This document shows, in pieces, positions 45,503 to 53,724 of a stretch of DNA of 64,000 nt. The notes beneath the pieces are model-generated. The model searched no databases. It was not told where the DNA came from and saw nothing but the letters and a program-made list of their open reading frames with translations. The position numbers were made by a program, and so were the translations under genes. Numbering within the stretch: the stretch's first letter is position 1; every line of letters begins with the position of its first letter. The DNA is from Mycobacterium gallinarum (GTDB lineage Bacteria; Actinomycetota; Actinomycetes; Mycobacteriales; Mycobacteriaceae), in the NCBI RefSeq assembly GCF_010726765.1, contig NZ_AP022602.1, positions 62,001-126,000 of the forward strand. Direction: 5' to 3'.

Positions 45503-47268
45503 GCCGTGACATCTACGCCGACGCTGCGCGCCGCAACGCCTACATGCTGCCCGGCCACGTTCTACTGGCCGCCGAGCCGTCGGCGATCCCGGTGTCCACC
45601 TTGACCGTTGACGTGCTGGCGGAGCAGGCCGAGGAGCTCGAGGCGTCATCGAAGTACGCGCTGCGCGCCATGCTCAACGGCGTAGACACCGTCGAGGACC
45701 TTCAGCTGTTCCTCGGCTTGGATGACGGCGACACCGCGCGGGTCGTCGCCGCGCTGCTGGTGGCCGAGTTCATCGACTACCGGCCCCCTCCCGAAGGCGG
45801 AACCCGCCGTCTTTCACTGCTTCCTACCGGACAAGAAGCCGCCCGCGACGCCCACATCCGCCGGCCCCGATCGACGGCGATCCAAGTGGTCTATGACCGG
45901 CTCGCCGACACGGTCACCGAGTGGAAGAAGAACTCGCTTCGCCGCGCAATGCAAGCCAAGTCCGATCCCGGGCGCATCCTGATGCCGCCGGCAACGAGCA
46001 TGCCGGTCAGCCTGGAGAACCTCAGCATCGACGCGGTGTCATCGGCGCTCGGGTCGCGCGGCGAGAGCGTGCGCATCCTGGGCGTCAGCGGGGTCACCGA
46101 GAACCGCAACTACTACCACGACGCAATCCTGCTGGTGTTCAAGGACATTGACTCCAATACGCTGCGGCTCGGCGTGGAGATCGACGGCGTGTGGAGCGAA
46201 CCGCACGCCGCTGCACTCGAGGCGATCGGCGCGGTCGAACGGCTCGGAATTTCGGCCGCCCCGGTCGAGGACCCCCACGAACCGGTCGGCGACCCCGGCC
46301 AGCGGCTGTCCCGAGACGAAGTGATCGCGTTGCAGACCGCGATGATTGGCACCGAACAGGCCGAGGACGCCGATGTGCTCAACCGCTCTGCGATTCGATG
46401 GCTCGGTGTCTACGAGCACCCGATACGCTTGGATGACGCCCTGTCCAATTCCAAGCGCCGCTTGCTGATTATCAGCCCGTGGATCACCCGGTCAGTCGTC
46501 GACGCGCAATGGGTATCCCGTGTGGAGGCGCTCGCGCGCAAGGTCGACGTCACCATCTTTTGGGGTTTCGGCGACAACGAGAAGACCGACCGCACCGCGA
46601 TCGCGGAGCTGCACGCCGCCGCACAAAGAGCGGACCGGTTGGCGATCGTCAAAGTGGACGACACGCACGCGAAAGTCCTTGTGGGTGATGATTTCTACAT
46701 CAAGACTTCGTTCAACTGGCTGTCGTTTCGTGGCGACCGATCGCGCAAATACCGGCAGGAAGAGGGCGACCTCGTCCAGGACCAGGTGCTCGCCGACGGC
46801 GCCTACGACAGGTACATGACCGAGAATCTCGGCCACGCTCTTGAGGTGATCGGCACCCTGCCTGCGCAGTACCGCGCCCTAGTCGGCCCGGGTGTGAGCA
46901 CCCGCGCGGCTGCGCCGCCGTCGGCGCAGAAGAAAGCCACCCGGCCCGCGGCCAAAGCGCCGGCGAAATCCGCCGCCCGCGAACGCGGGCCGCATAAACA
47001 ATCCCCGCGGGCCGACTCGCGCAAGAGGGCCGCGCTGCGCAGCCTCGCTGTGGGACAAACAATGTCGGGCGCGGTGACGAACGTCACCGATTTCGGGGCG
47101 TTCGTTAACCTCGGCGACTGCGATGGCCTGATCCATAAGACACGCATGGGCAGACGGCGCAACGACCACCCCTCAGATGTCTTCACCGTCGGCGACGAGG
47201 TCTCGGTCATGGTCGTCTCGGTCGACCTCGAACGTGAACGCGTCTCCCTGGCACTCAACACCCTCTAA
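45499..47268 (+). CDS. PLD-family nuclease-like protein with C-terminal S1 domain (MkoB-like)
   Basis: 589 aa. An N-terminal helical part (VDVLAEQAEELEASSKYALR; winged-helix-like) is followed by a PLD-type domain at about 310-430: LLIISPWITRSVVDAQW, VTIFWGFGDNEKTDRTAIAE, and the catalytic motif THAKVLVGDDFYIKTSFNWL (His at about 390). An Ala/Lys/Pro-rich basic linker (about 470-512) leads to an S1 RNA-binding domain (VGQTMSGAVTNVTDFGAFVN; VGDEVSVMVVSVDLERERVS). Probable effector nuclease of the Mokosh-like pair; the S1 domain suggests RNA binding. GTG start overlaps the helicase stop. Confidence 0.85.
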   Translation: MSRDIYADAARRNAYMLPGHVLLAAEPSAIPVSTLTVDVLAEQAEELEASSKYALRAMLNGVDTVEDLQLFLGLDDGDTARVVAALLVAEFIDYRPPPEGGTRRLSLLPTGQEAARDAHIRRPRSTAIQVVYDRLADTVTEWKKNSLRRAMQAKSDPGRILMPPATSMPVSLENLSIDAVSSALGSRGESVRILGVSGVTENRNYYHDAILLVFKDIDSNTLRLGVEIDGVWSEPHAAALEAIGAVERLGISAAPVEDPHEPVGDPGQRLSRDEVIALQTAMIGTEQAEDADVLNRSAIRWLGVYEHPIRLDDALSNSKRRLLIISPWITRSVVDAQWVSRVEALARKVDVTIFWGFGDNEKTDRTAIAELHAAAQRADRLAIVKVDDTHAKVLVGDDFYIKTSFNWLSFRGDRSRKYRQEEGDLVQDQVLADGAYDRYMTENLGHALEVIGTLPAQYRALVGPGVSTRAAAPPSAQKKATRPAAKAPAKSAARERGPHKQSPRADSRKRAALRSLAVGQTMSGAVTNVTDFGAFVNLGDCDGLIHKTRMGRRRNDHPSDVFTVGDEVSVMVVSVDLERERVSLALNTL

Positions 47269-47341
47269 CCAGCACCACCCGCCTGCTTTGGGAGCGGGAC
47301 CTGTCGGTGCGCGTAGTTATCGTTTGCGCGAGGAGGCAATC

Positions 47342-47848
47342 GTGGCCAAGAAGCGCCGGCGAACCCGAACTGTGACAGGTGTGCGGTACTGGCATGCCGG
47401 CTGGAGCGGCCGCCGCGTCGGCGACCTCTTACTACCGGTCGCGCGCCAGCAAGGTGTGTACGCCGACGTGCTGCGTATGTCGGTTGTGGAGAGCCGCAAA
47501 CGCACCGCCGACCCTGACCTTGCCTCCGGCCGGATCTACGACATGAACAAGATCTACGTCACCACCGACCGCGACTTCGCTCACGCCTGGGCTGTCTGCG
47601 TTCCCGACCCGTCGCTGGTACCGATGCTGCAAGCGCTCTACCGGGTGGGCCAGCGTGCCTACTACGAGGTCGAGTTGCTCGACGCCGACGCCAACCCGCT
47701 GCTCACCGCGCCTGAGCCCGACCCGGACTACCCGGGCGGCGGCTCCTACCAAGCCGATCTGGCACGGGTTGTCGCGATCCACCGCCCGCACATGTCTTAC
47801 ACCGTCGGGCAAATCCATATGGCCCGGATGGCCGGCGATCGCGTCTAG
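47342..47848 (+). CDS. Arr-like ADP-ribosyltransferase-fold protein
   Basis: 168 aa from GTG with GGAGG 7 bases upstream. VRYWHAGWSGRRVGDLLLPV, KIYVTTDRDFAHAWAV and YYEVELLDADANPLLTAPEP followed by YPGGGSYQADLARVVAI match, in order and spacing, the YHGT-GDLI, YLTA-WGAE and YxVEPTG...FPGNPT-SYR blocks of rifampin ADP-ribosyltransferase (Arr). Catalytic-type His and Tyr are present. Lies 73 bases after the PLD gene, same strand. It may be a third component or effector of the defence cassette, modifying RNA, protein or a small molecule. The remote match needs a structure-based check. Confidence 0.6.
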   Translation: MAKKRRRTRTVTGVRYWHAGWSGRRVGDLLLPVARQQGVYADVLRMSVVESRKRTADPDLASGRIYDMNKIYVTTDRDFAHAWAVCVPDPSLVPMLQALYRVGQRAYYEVELLDADANPLLTAPEPDPDYPGGGSYQADLARVVAIHRPHMSYTVGQIHMARMAGDRV

Positions 47849-47932
47849 ATCACCATCGCGCCAGGCCTTGTGTGCTGGGCTTCAACACCAATCCGGGTCA
47901 ATCGCGACGCTGAAATCGCTGAGCGCCGAGGT

Positions 47933-48973
47933 CTATTGGAACTGTGGCGTGAAGTAGAGAAGCATGGGCACTTGCGCGCTTCCTGGAATGACGCCATCGA
48001 AGCCCTTGGCTCCGATCGCGAGTCCAGCTTCGCTGTAGAGATTGGCCAATTCGGAGGCCGGGTTGAACCCGTATGTGTTCGTACATCCCCCTGAAACTGC
48101 TGGGAAGCAGATTTTGGCTGGGCGATCGGCTGGCACCATGCGAAAGGGGCGGTCGGATGTGAAATGTACGGTGCTCCAAATCTGGTTCGGCACTGTATTG
48201 GACGAAGCGACGGTGCCCACGATTCGTGCGTCAGTGCTGGGGCAGGAGGAGAGCAAGACTCGTGCAACGGTGTCCCTGGCAGTGGTGTCCAGGTTTCGGT
48301 CACCGGTGTTGATCACATAAAAGCGCACGCGATAGGTTCTGCCGGGAACAACTGGTACTCGCTCGTAGTAGCCGTTTATCCCCGTGTATTCAGCGTCGTT
48401 GGCGGTCAGCATTCGTATTCGAAGATCCTCGATTGGATCATCGGGGTCTCCCGGCGTGCCGAGAATGACGTTGTCGAATGCGGGCACCGCACCGTTTGGC
48501 CAGCTGCGGCCGATTGGGTTCGCCGAAATCAGAGGCCGATCGGGGCCCCAGTCAGTTGCAAATGTGTTGGTGGCGTCCTCACACGTGGGCGGGGGCGGCC
48601 CCGGAGGTGGGGCGGGCGGCGCTTCTGCGTCGCCTTGTTGCGGCTGGGAGAAAATTGCGGTGACCGGTTCCCAGGCCAAGGCCAGGCTCGTCCCGGCGGC
48701 GAGGACGAGCAGAACCGCGCACAGGGCGGCAAACAATGGTTTGGACACACGCGCTTTGAGGATCTTTTTCTCGAACATCCGCGCCAGAATGGTGAGGCAG
48801 GCAATCCAGAGGGCAATGGTGCCGCCGACGGCGGTGACTATGGGCATACCGAGGTGGTGCGCATACCAGATGACCAGGGTGCAGCTCACCAGAAACAGAA
48901 CCCAGAGTATGAGCTTTCGGCGTACGTCCTGCTCATCGGCTTCGGTTGTCTCGCCCGGCATTCCGTCGGACAC
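47933..48973 (-). CDS. Membrane protein with extracytoplasmic domain, unknown function
   Basis: 346 aa. Three hydrophobic segments in the first 110 residues (LILWVLFLVSCTLVIWYA, VTAVGGTIALWIACLTILA, LFAALCAVLLVLAAGTSLAL), a Pro-rich stalk (APPAPPPGPPPPTCED), then a beta-rich outer domain (YYERVPVVPGRTYRVRFYVI, PFRMVPADRPAKICFP) with Cys residues likely in disulfides. Actinobacterial proteins of this kind are known only as hypothetical. Convergent with the ART gene (84-base gap). Confidence 0.75.
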   Translation of the reverse strand: MSDGMPGETTEADEQDVRRKLILWVLFLVSCTLVIWYAHHLGMPIVTAVGGTIALWIACLTILARMFEKKILKARVSKPLFAALCAVLLVLAAGTSLALAWEPVTAIFSQPQQGDAEAPPAPPPGPPPPTCEDATNTFATDWGPDRPLISANPIGRSWPNGAVPAFDNVILGTPGDPDDPIEDLRIRMLTANDAEYTGINGYYERVPVVPGRTYRVRFYVINTGDRNLDTTARDTVARVLLSSCPSTDARIVGTVASSNTVPNQIWSTVHFTSDRPFRMVPADRPAKICFPAVSGGCTNTYGFNPASELANLYSEAGLAIGAKGFDGVIPGSAQVPMLLYFTPQFQ

Positions 48974-49275
48974 CTATTCCCCCTTTGGTCTGAGCTCTGT
49001 AGCCCCGACGACGCCGCGGGCTGTGAAGTATAGATTGCCTGGCGCCTCGTGAGCTCGTAAGCACGGCCACGGTGCGCTGGCCTCACGTGTGTGCCTGGCG
49101 AGGTGTTCTCGGTAGTCGGCAGCTAACTGTCGCTGTGTCGTTTTGAGGCCGCGTGAGGGAAGGTTTGCCGCCCACAGGCATGGTATGGAGCCGTAATAAG
49201 CTCAAGGCGCGTCGCGGTGCCATAACACTTGTTTTGTTCGTGCTGCTATGGGGGCATGCGGTGCCGCTGTGATGG
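48974..49275. other. Intergenic stretch without a supported gene
   Basis: Promoter region of the membrane-protein gene and the 3' flank of the DUF4226 gene. I see no RNA gene, terminator hairpin with T-run or convincing ORF. Confidence 0.4.
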
Positions 49276-50199
49276 CTACAGGATGCTCGGGGGTATCGCG
49301 GGCCCAACATTCGGGCCGGCGCCCGCGCCGCCGGGATCGATCGGCTCCCACTCCTCGGTTTCGCCGTCCCAATCCCACGGATCGGTCGCCGCGGCGAACT
49401 GATGGCCGACCGTCTGAAAGTTCGACGCGAGCCGCGCCGACATTTCCTGGGCATTGCTGGCGACCTGCTTGGCCTCGGAGGCCTTACGGTCGAGGAACTC
49501 GGCGAGCTGCTCACGGCCGGCGGGAGTACCCAGGCTCGGTTGCATGGCGGCAACACCCAGCTGGATCTCCTGCTGAATCCGCTGCAGCTGCGCCTTTGAC
49601 TGCGCATCGGCGGTGTGCGTGTCGGTGATGTTCTGTGCCAGACCCTGATCAGCCTGATTCAATGCCTCACGCGTTTTCCGCAGCGCGGCATCGGTCGCGT
49701 CGGCTTCCTCAGCGCCCTTACCGGACCAGCCAGCCGGCAACACCGAACCCGGGGGATAGGGACGGTGGTCGGGCACCCACACACCCGACCCCGGCGGGGA
49801 CTCGGTGTAATTCGGTCCATCCCGATACGCCGGCGGACCCAGCTCACCCGGCTCTTTGAGGATCACGCCGCCATCACCGTGGATACCGTCAAGGGTGGAG
49901 CGCGGCATCCCCGAGGAGGTATTCATGTCCTGCTCGGGGATGTAGGGCGGATACTGCGGAACATCCGGGGAGGGGTCATCCCAGGTCGGGATCTGCGGGT
50001 AATAGCTGGGCGGCGGGTACGGCGGCAGCGTGGGGTCCGGCGTCGGCGTCTCCAGCGGCGGATTGAGGCCGCCCAGACCGCCGATACCCGTCATCAGGTC
50101 GTTGACCTGCTGTTGCCAGAAACCCACGCCACCGAAGATAAGCGCATCGCCTATGCGCTCGCCACCAGCCAGGCAGATATGAACACCCCAAGGGCGCAT
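49276..50199 (-). CDS. Second DUF4226-domain protein
   Basis: About 307 aa from ATG 50199 (start uncertain; no clear ribosome site). An N-terminal part (RIGDALIFGGVGFWQQQVND) is followed by a Pro-rich region (about 50-170; TLPPYPPPSYYPQIPTWDDP) and a DUF4226-like helical domain (about 195-290; KTREALNQADQGLAQNITDT, LGTPAGREQLAEFLDRKASE), related to residues 115-225 of the ESX-operon protein at 21299-22915. It may be another ESX cargo carried apart from the operon. Its 5' end lies next to the SOS box at 50202-50217. Confidence 0.72.
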   Translation of the reverse strand: MRPWGVHICLAGGERIGDALIFGGVGFWQQQVNDLMTGIGGLGGLNPPLETPTPDPTLPPYPPPSYYPQIPTWDDPSPDVPQYPPYIPEQDMNTSSGMPRSTLDGIHGDGGVILKEPGELGPPAYRDGPNYTESPPGSGVWVPDHRPYPPGSVLPAGWSGKGAEEADATDAALRKTREALNQADQGLAQNITDTHTADAQSKAQLQRIQQEIQLGVAAMQPSLGTPAGREQLAEFLDRKASEAKQVASNAQEMSARLASNFQTVGHQFAAATDPWDWDGETEEWEPIDPGGAGAGPNVGPAIPPSIL

Positions 50200-50201
50200 A
50201 A

Positions 50202-50217
50202 TCGAACGTATGTTCGC
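50202..50217. promoter_or_regulatory. LexA (SOS) box
   Basis: TCGAACGTATGTTCGC: the core CGAACGTATGTTCG matches the mycobacterial SOS-box consensus CGAACRNRYGTTYG at every position. It lies between the divergent DUF4226 gene (minus) and a small gene at 50315 (plus), about 3 bases from the proposed minus-strand start. Confidence 0.7.
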
Positions 50218-50314
50218 CCGATGGAGCAGTTCCGCCGAATATCCGACCCTGTTTTCGATGTCCCGACCAGTTTGGGTCCACACAGGCCGGGCCCTGCCGG
50301 CGAGCGGGGCGCGG

Positions 50315-50527
50315 ATGGACGAGCTGCCGCTATGGGTTCGCAGCGGTGGCCTACTCATCGAGCCGCGGATGCTCGGCCGTCTGGTGGCGTGGCTGAGGCG
50401 CAGCGATGGGGGATGGGTCGCGGTCGTCGAAGTCGATGTGTCGAGCCCGAACCGCCGCTCGTGCGCTACCGCGACTATGTGGCTTCCTGCGGGTGATGTC
50501 AGCCCAGTCGACGAGCAGTCCGCGTAG
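50315..50527 (+). CDS. Small protein, possibly SOS-controlled
   Basis: 70 aa from ATG 50315: MDELPLWVRSGGLLIEPRML and LVAWLRRSDGGWVAVVEVDV, then SSPNRRSCATATMWLPAGD. The composition is that of a real beta-rich small protein rather than a shadow frame. Downstream of the SOS box; in-frame upstream starts (50210) would begin inside the box. Tail-to-tail with the HTH gene at 50543. Confidence 0.5.
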   Translation: MDELPLWVRSGGLLIEPRMLGRLVAWLRRSDGGWVAVVEVDVSSPNRRSCATATMWLPAGDVSPVDEQSA

Positions 50528-50542
50528 CCCGGTCGGCGGCGC

Positions 50543-52345
50543 TCAGTTGGCGTCGTCGTCGAACACGGCGGCTAGCTGGTCATCTCCGCGGCGGCGAAGG
50601 ACCGCGCCGACGTCTTCTTGGCGACAATTCAAGGCGGTCGCGAGCGCTGCGGCGGGCTTGCGAACCGCGTGGCCGAGCAGCTTCTGCAACCGCGCCGTCC
50701 CCTGGTCTTCAGCTCCGACGCGGAGCACGTCCAGTGATGCACCGGCGAGCCGGAACACCAGCACCAGTGTGTCGCCAGCGCTCGCGTCCACGGCCGCGGC
50801 ATGGGCGCGCAGCGAGCCGATGCTGACTCCAGTTGTCGACGCGAGCTTCCAGGACATTGTGACTGGCCCGTGCGGGCTGGCGAATATTCGTTGCTGACCC
50901 GGGGAGACACCAACGGCGTCGGCCACTGCGGTGTGCACGGTCTGACCCGACCCGCGTAGGACCTCTGCCGTGACGAGCACAGCTACGCGAATTTCGTTGG
51001 CCCCGTTGCGGAAAGCACCGCGGGCCGTGTTCAGCGGCGGCACCGCCGGCCATCCATCAGCCTTGGCCCGCCGGCGTACAACGCCGTCTTCAACGACGAA
51101 TGCCAGAGTGCCTATGTAGGCCCGGATGGATGTTTCGGCGACGTCCGGATATCGCGCTCGAAGCTCGTTGATCACCGCGGTGACGCTGGCTTCGTCGCCG
51201 GCGGCGTCGAGGCGTTCGCCGATCGCATGCACGATGTTGACGTACTCGGGAACGTCCCACGCCTGCAGCCCCCATGTACTTCGGCTGGTGCGAACGAACC
51301 GGTCATCCTGGGAGAGCACCGCACTGACGCGCTCGAGGCTGGTGCCTGCGGTGTCGCCGGTTCTGATCGTGGCGAGGATGGCTTCGGCGGTCGCGGGGGT
51401 CCCGAGGATCTGAAGCGCGGCCTCGGTCATGTTGGCGGCGGTATCACCTTTCCACCGCACCCACACGTCGCCGAAGCGGCGCAAATCTTTCTGGCCTTGA
51501 AGGTAAGTCAGGGCTACCTCGGTCGGTAGTCCCAAGCTCGTCAGCGCGTGGAGCAGGGTGTCGGCGGTGGGGGCAGCCTGGGCGCCGAACACCGCATCGA
51601 CGGCGGCGAGCACCTGCCCCCGCCCTCCGGCAGGCGTGGAGGTGTCCTCCAGCCAGCTTCCGCGGCGCGAATAAGGGCCGGCGACATGAAGAAGGACCCC
51701 GGCGGTCTGAGCGATAGGTTCTATGCCCAGAGAACGAAGTTCGGCGTGGACAGCCTCCACGGGAAGATACGGGCCCAACCGTCGCCGCAACCGATTGGCG
51801 TGCTCGCCAACCTCCTGGTGTGCCGGATCGGTGAGCAGCTCTGCGAACCGCGCCCGCGCCCGGCGTAGGTTGCGGCTCACAGAGACCGCGTGCACCCCCA
51901 GGCGTTCGGCCACCACGTGCTGAGGAACCGGGTCCAGAGCCCACACCTGTGCCGAAAGGATCTCGCGGTCGAAATCGCTGAGCTGGCCGACCAAGCGCGC
52001 CACCGCGGCGTCGGCTCCGACCCGGCCGGCGACGCGTGTATCTCGCTGGACCTGGACCGCTCGCTGCGCAGCTTCGATCAGCGCACGGACCGCCGCGGCG
52101 CCCAGCTTGGGGCGCGAAAGCAGTGCCTGCGGAGTTTGGTCCGCGACATCGGCCCAGCGAGGGAAGTCCTCGGCGTAGGCGCCCAGCCGCCTCGGTAACC
52201 GGGCGTAGGGAATGGTGAACGAGCCGATGCTGTCGAAGCCCGCAACAAGATCACGCAGACGGGTGCTCAGGATCGCCTGGTTGCGCCACCAGTCCGGATC
52301 GCCAAGCTCATCGAGCAGACCCAGCCCGGCTTCCGGGCCGCTCAT
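50543..52345 (-). CDS. Sigma-region-4-like HTH protein with winged-helix repeats
   Basis: 600 aa from ATG 52345 (GAGGAT 5 bases upstream); the longer frame to 52432 reads through the tail of the nuclease gene. A sigma-70 region-4-like HTH lies around 140-190 (DREILSAQVWALDPVPQHVV, AERLGVHAVSVSRNLRRAR). HARE-HTH-like winged segments follow (DTLLHALTSLGLPTEVALTY; ATAEAILATIRTGDTAGTSL; VTAVINELRARYPDVAETSI). The C-terminal part is unassigned. Proteins of this type are often found in accessory regions; the target promoter is unknown. Confidence 0.78.
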   Translation of the reverse strand: MSGPEAGLGLLDELGDPDWWRNQAILSTRLRDLVAGFDSIGSFTIPYARLPRRLGAYAEDFPRWADVADQTPQALLSRPKLGAAAVRALIEAAQRAVQVQRDTRVAGRVGADAAVARLVGQLSDFDREILSAQVWALDPVPQHVVAERLGVHAVSVSRNLRRARARFAELLTDPAHQEVGEHANRLRRRLGPYLPVEAVHAELRSLGIEPIAQTAGVLLHVAGPYSRRGSWLEDTSTPAGGRGQVLAAVDAVFGAQAAPTADTLLHALTSLGLPTEVALTYLQGQKDLRRFGDVWVRWKGDTAANMTEAALQILGTPATAEAILATIRTGDTAGTSLERVSAVLSQDDRFVRTSRSTWGLQAWDVPEYVNIVHAIGERLDAAGDEASVTAVINELRARYPDVAETSIRAYIGTLAFVVEDGVVRRRAKADGWPAVPPLNTARGAFRNGANEIRVAVLVTAEVLRGSGQTVHTAVADAVGVSPGQQRIFASPHGPVTMSWKLASTTGVSIGSLRAHAAAVDASAGDTLVLVFRLAGASLDVLRVGAEDQGTARLQKLLGHAVRKPAAALATALNCRQEDVGAVLRRRGDDQLAAVFDDDAN

Positions 52346-52386
52346 GATCCTCGTGACTGAAAGTTCGTTGACATAGAGGCGGTTGA

Positions 52387-52974
52387 TCAGAGTGGAGCCG
52401 TTTGGGTGTTGCCGAAACACGGCGGGCCCCATAGCCCGCGGCCGGCAGCGCGCGCCTCGTTCTCGGCGGCCGCGATCTCGGGGTGGCGGCTCACCGGCTT
52501 GCCGTCGTACACGTACTAGCGCGCCATACCCGCCGCCACGGCGGTGACGGCGAAGTCGCGTCCGTCAGCCAATTCGACGTAGGCCAATGTGCGGCCGTAG
52601 CGGTCGTGGGTGTCCTGAGTGGGGTCTGCACTAAGGATGATGCGTTGTCCGGTCAGGGTTTCGGTGGCGAAGCGCTCGGCTTCGGGCCCCCAACAGCCGA
52701 TAGACCATCCCGGCCGGTGAACTTCGGGCGAGTCGATGCCCAGCAGTCGGACACGAAGTCGGCCGCGGCTGTCGTCGCGGACGTCGATAGTGTCCCCGTC
52801 CACCACGCGAAGGACCGTGGCCGTTGGTGGAGCTGGCGTAGCTTCAGCAGCGTGGGAACTAAGAGGGGCGCACGCACTCAGCGCCGTGATGAGCGTGCAT
52901 GCGAGGCCAAGTAGAACGCCGACCGCGCAGACGCGCAGCGCCGCAAGCGGTTTCGACTCGTACGCTGCAGTCAT
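52387..52974 (-). pseudogene. Secreted thermonuclease (SNase-like), interrupted by TAG
   Basis: ATG 52974 with GGAGGAG upstream. Lipoprotein or signal peptide (CTLITALSACAP), then the SNase fold: ATVLRVVDGDTIDVRDD, LRVRLLGIDSPEVHRPG, YGRTLAYVELADGRDFAVTA, ending AAGMAR at an in-frame TAG (52516-52518). The same frame continues with YVYDGKPVSRHPEIAAAENE and ARAAGRGLWGP, the normal SNase C-terminus, to TGA at 52387-52389. So a single stop codon splits the gene; the catalytic residues lie before it, but the last helices are lost. Real mutation or sequence error. Confidence 0.8.
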
Positions 52975-52999
52975 CGTCTCCTCCGTGCTCACAATCGCG

Positions 53000-53389
53000 T
53001 CAGGCTTTCAGTGTCGGGGTCAGCGCGGCATCCAGGATCTTCGCGTCACGGCTAGCGAGAGTGAGGTTGCGACGCAGCGCTTGGGCAACGATCACCCGAT
53101 CGAAAGGGTCCCGATGATCCCAGGGAAGTCGCCCGGCAAGGATCGCATCGTCGGAATCGATCGGCAGGTCATCGACGCGCATTGCTTCCAGCTGCCTCGG
53201 CCAGGTCGCCAACAGCGTTGAGCCGTCAAGCCGTCCTAGCCGAGTTTTGATCGCAATCTCCCAGGCTGACGCGGCGCTCACCCAGACAGAAGTGGTGGGG
53301 TCGCCCAGGTGTGCGAGCGCTTCGGGATCCAGCGTGGTCGGTTCCCTGAGCAGCCACAGCAAGATGTGGGTGTCCAACAGGATGTTCAC
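53000..53389 (-). CDS. vapC: PIN-domain toxin (VapC-type)
   Basis: 129 aa. PIN acidic residues: Asp in ILLDTHILLWLL, Glu in ASAWEIAIKTRLGRL, Asp in WDHRDPFDRVIVAQA, the layout of VapC ribonucleases. The ATG overlaps the antitoxin stop. Likely stabilises the plasmid by post-segregational killing. Confidence 0.93.
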   Translation of the reverse strand: MNILLDTHILLWLLREPTTLDPEALAHLGDPTTSVWVSAASAWEIAIKTRLGRLDGSTLLATWPRQLEAMRVDDLPIDSDDAILAGRLPWDHRDPFDRVIVAQALRRNLTLASRDAKILDAALTPTLKA

Positions 53390-53631
53390 GGCGACTCGTC
53401 GCCCTCCCAGCGGGCAAGCTCGGCATCCGGCAACGGCTCGTCAAAGTCCTGAGGGAAGGACAGGTTCGGCATTTGGCCGAACTGTCGCGGGGTCGGGGTA
53501 GCAGGCACCAATCGTGCGACATCGCGACCGTGATTGGTGATGATCACCGTCTTTCCGGTCCGCTCGACGTCGGCGAGTAGCGCGTTGAGCCGATTCTTGG
53601 CATCAGTGCTGGAAACCTTCTCAACGGTCAT
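53386..53631 (-). CDS. Phd/YefM-type antitoxin
   Basis: 81 aa: VEKVSSTDAKNRLNALLADV and TGKTVIITNHGRDVARLVPA are the Phd/YefM DNA-binding fold; the C-terminal tail (FDEPLPDAELARWEGDESP) should cover the toxin. ATG 53631 lies 7 bases after a TACACT -10 box (53639-53644), so the mRNA is probably leaderless. Overlaps the PIN toxin gene by 4 bases. Confidence 0.9.
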   Translation of the reverse strand: MTVEKVSSTDAKNRLNALLADVERTGKTVIITNHGRDVARLVPATPTPRQFGQMPNLSFPQDFDEPLPDAELARWEGDESP

Positions 53632-53724
53632 ATCGATCAGTGTACCGCTGATAACGCCTTTCGCGCTAGCTGCAGTAGCGCGTTTGGTCGATGGGATGTC
53701 GGCGGCACCAGCGACAATGGCCCT

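Noticed and set aside
52346..52432. Longer start for the HTH protein
   Set aside because: The extra 29 residues mirror the SNase tail on the same strand; ATG 52345 has its own ribosome site.
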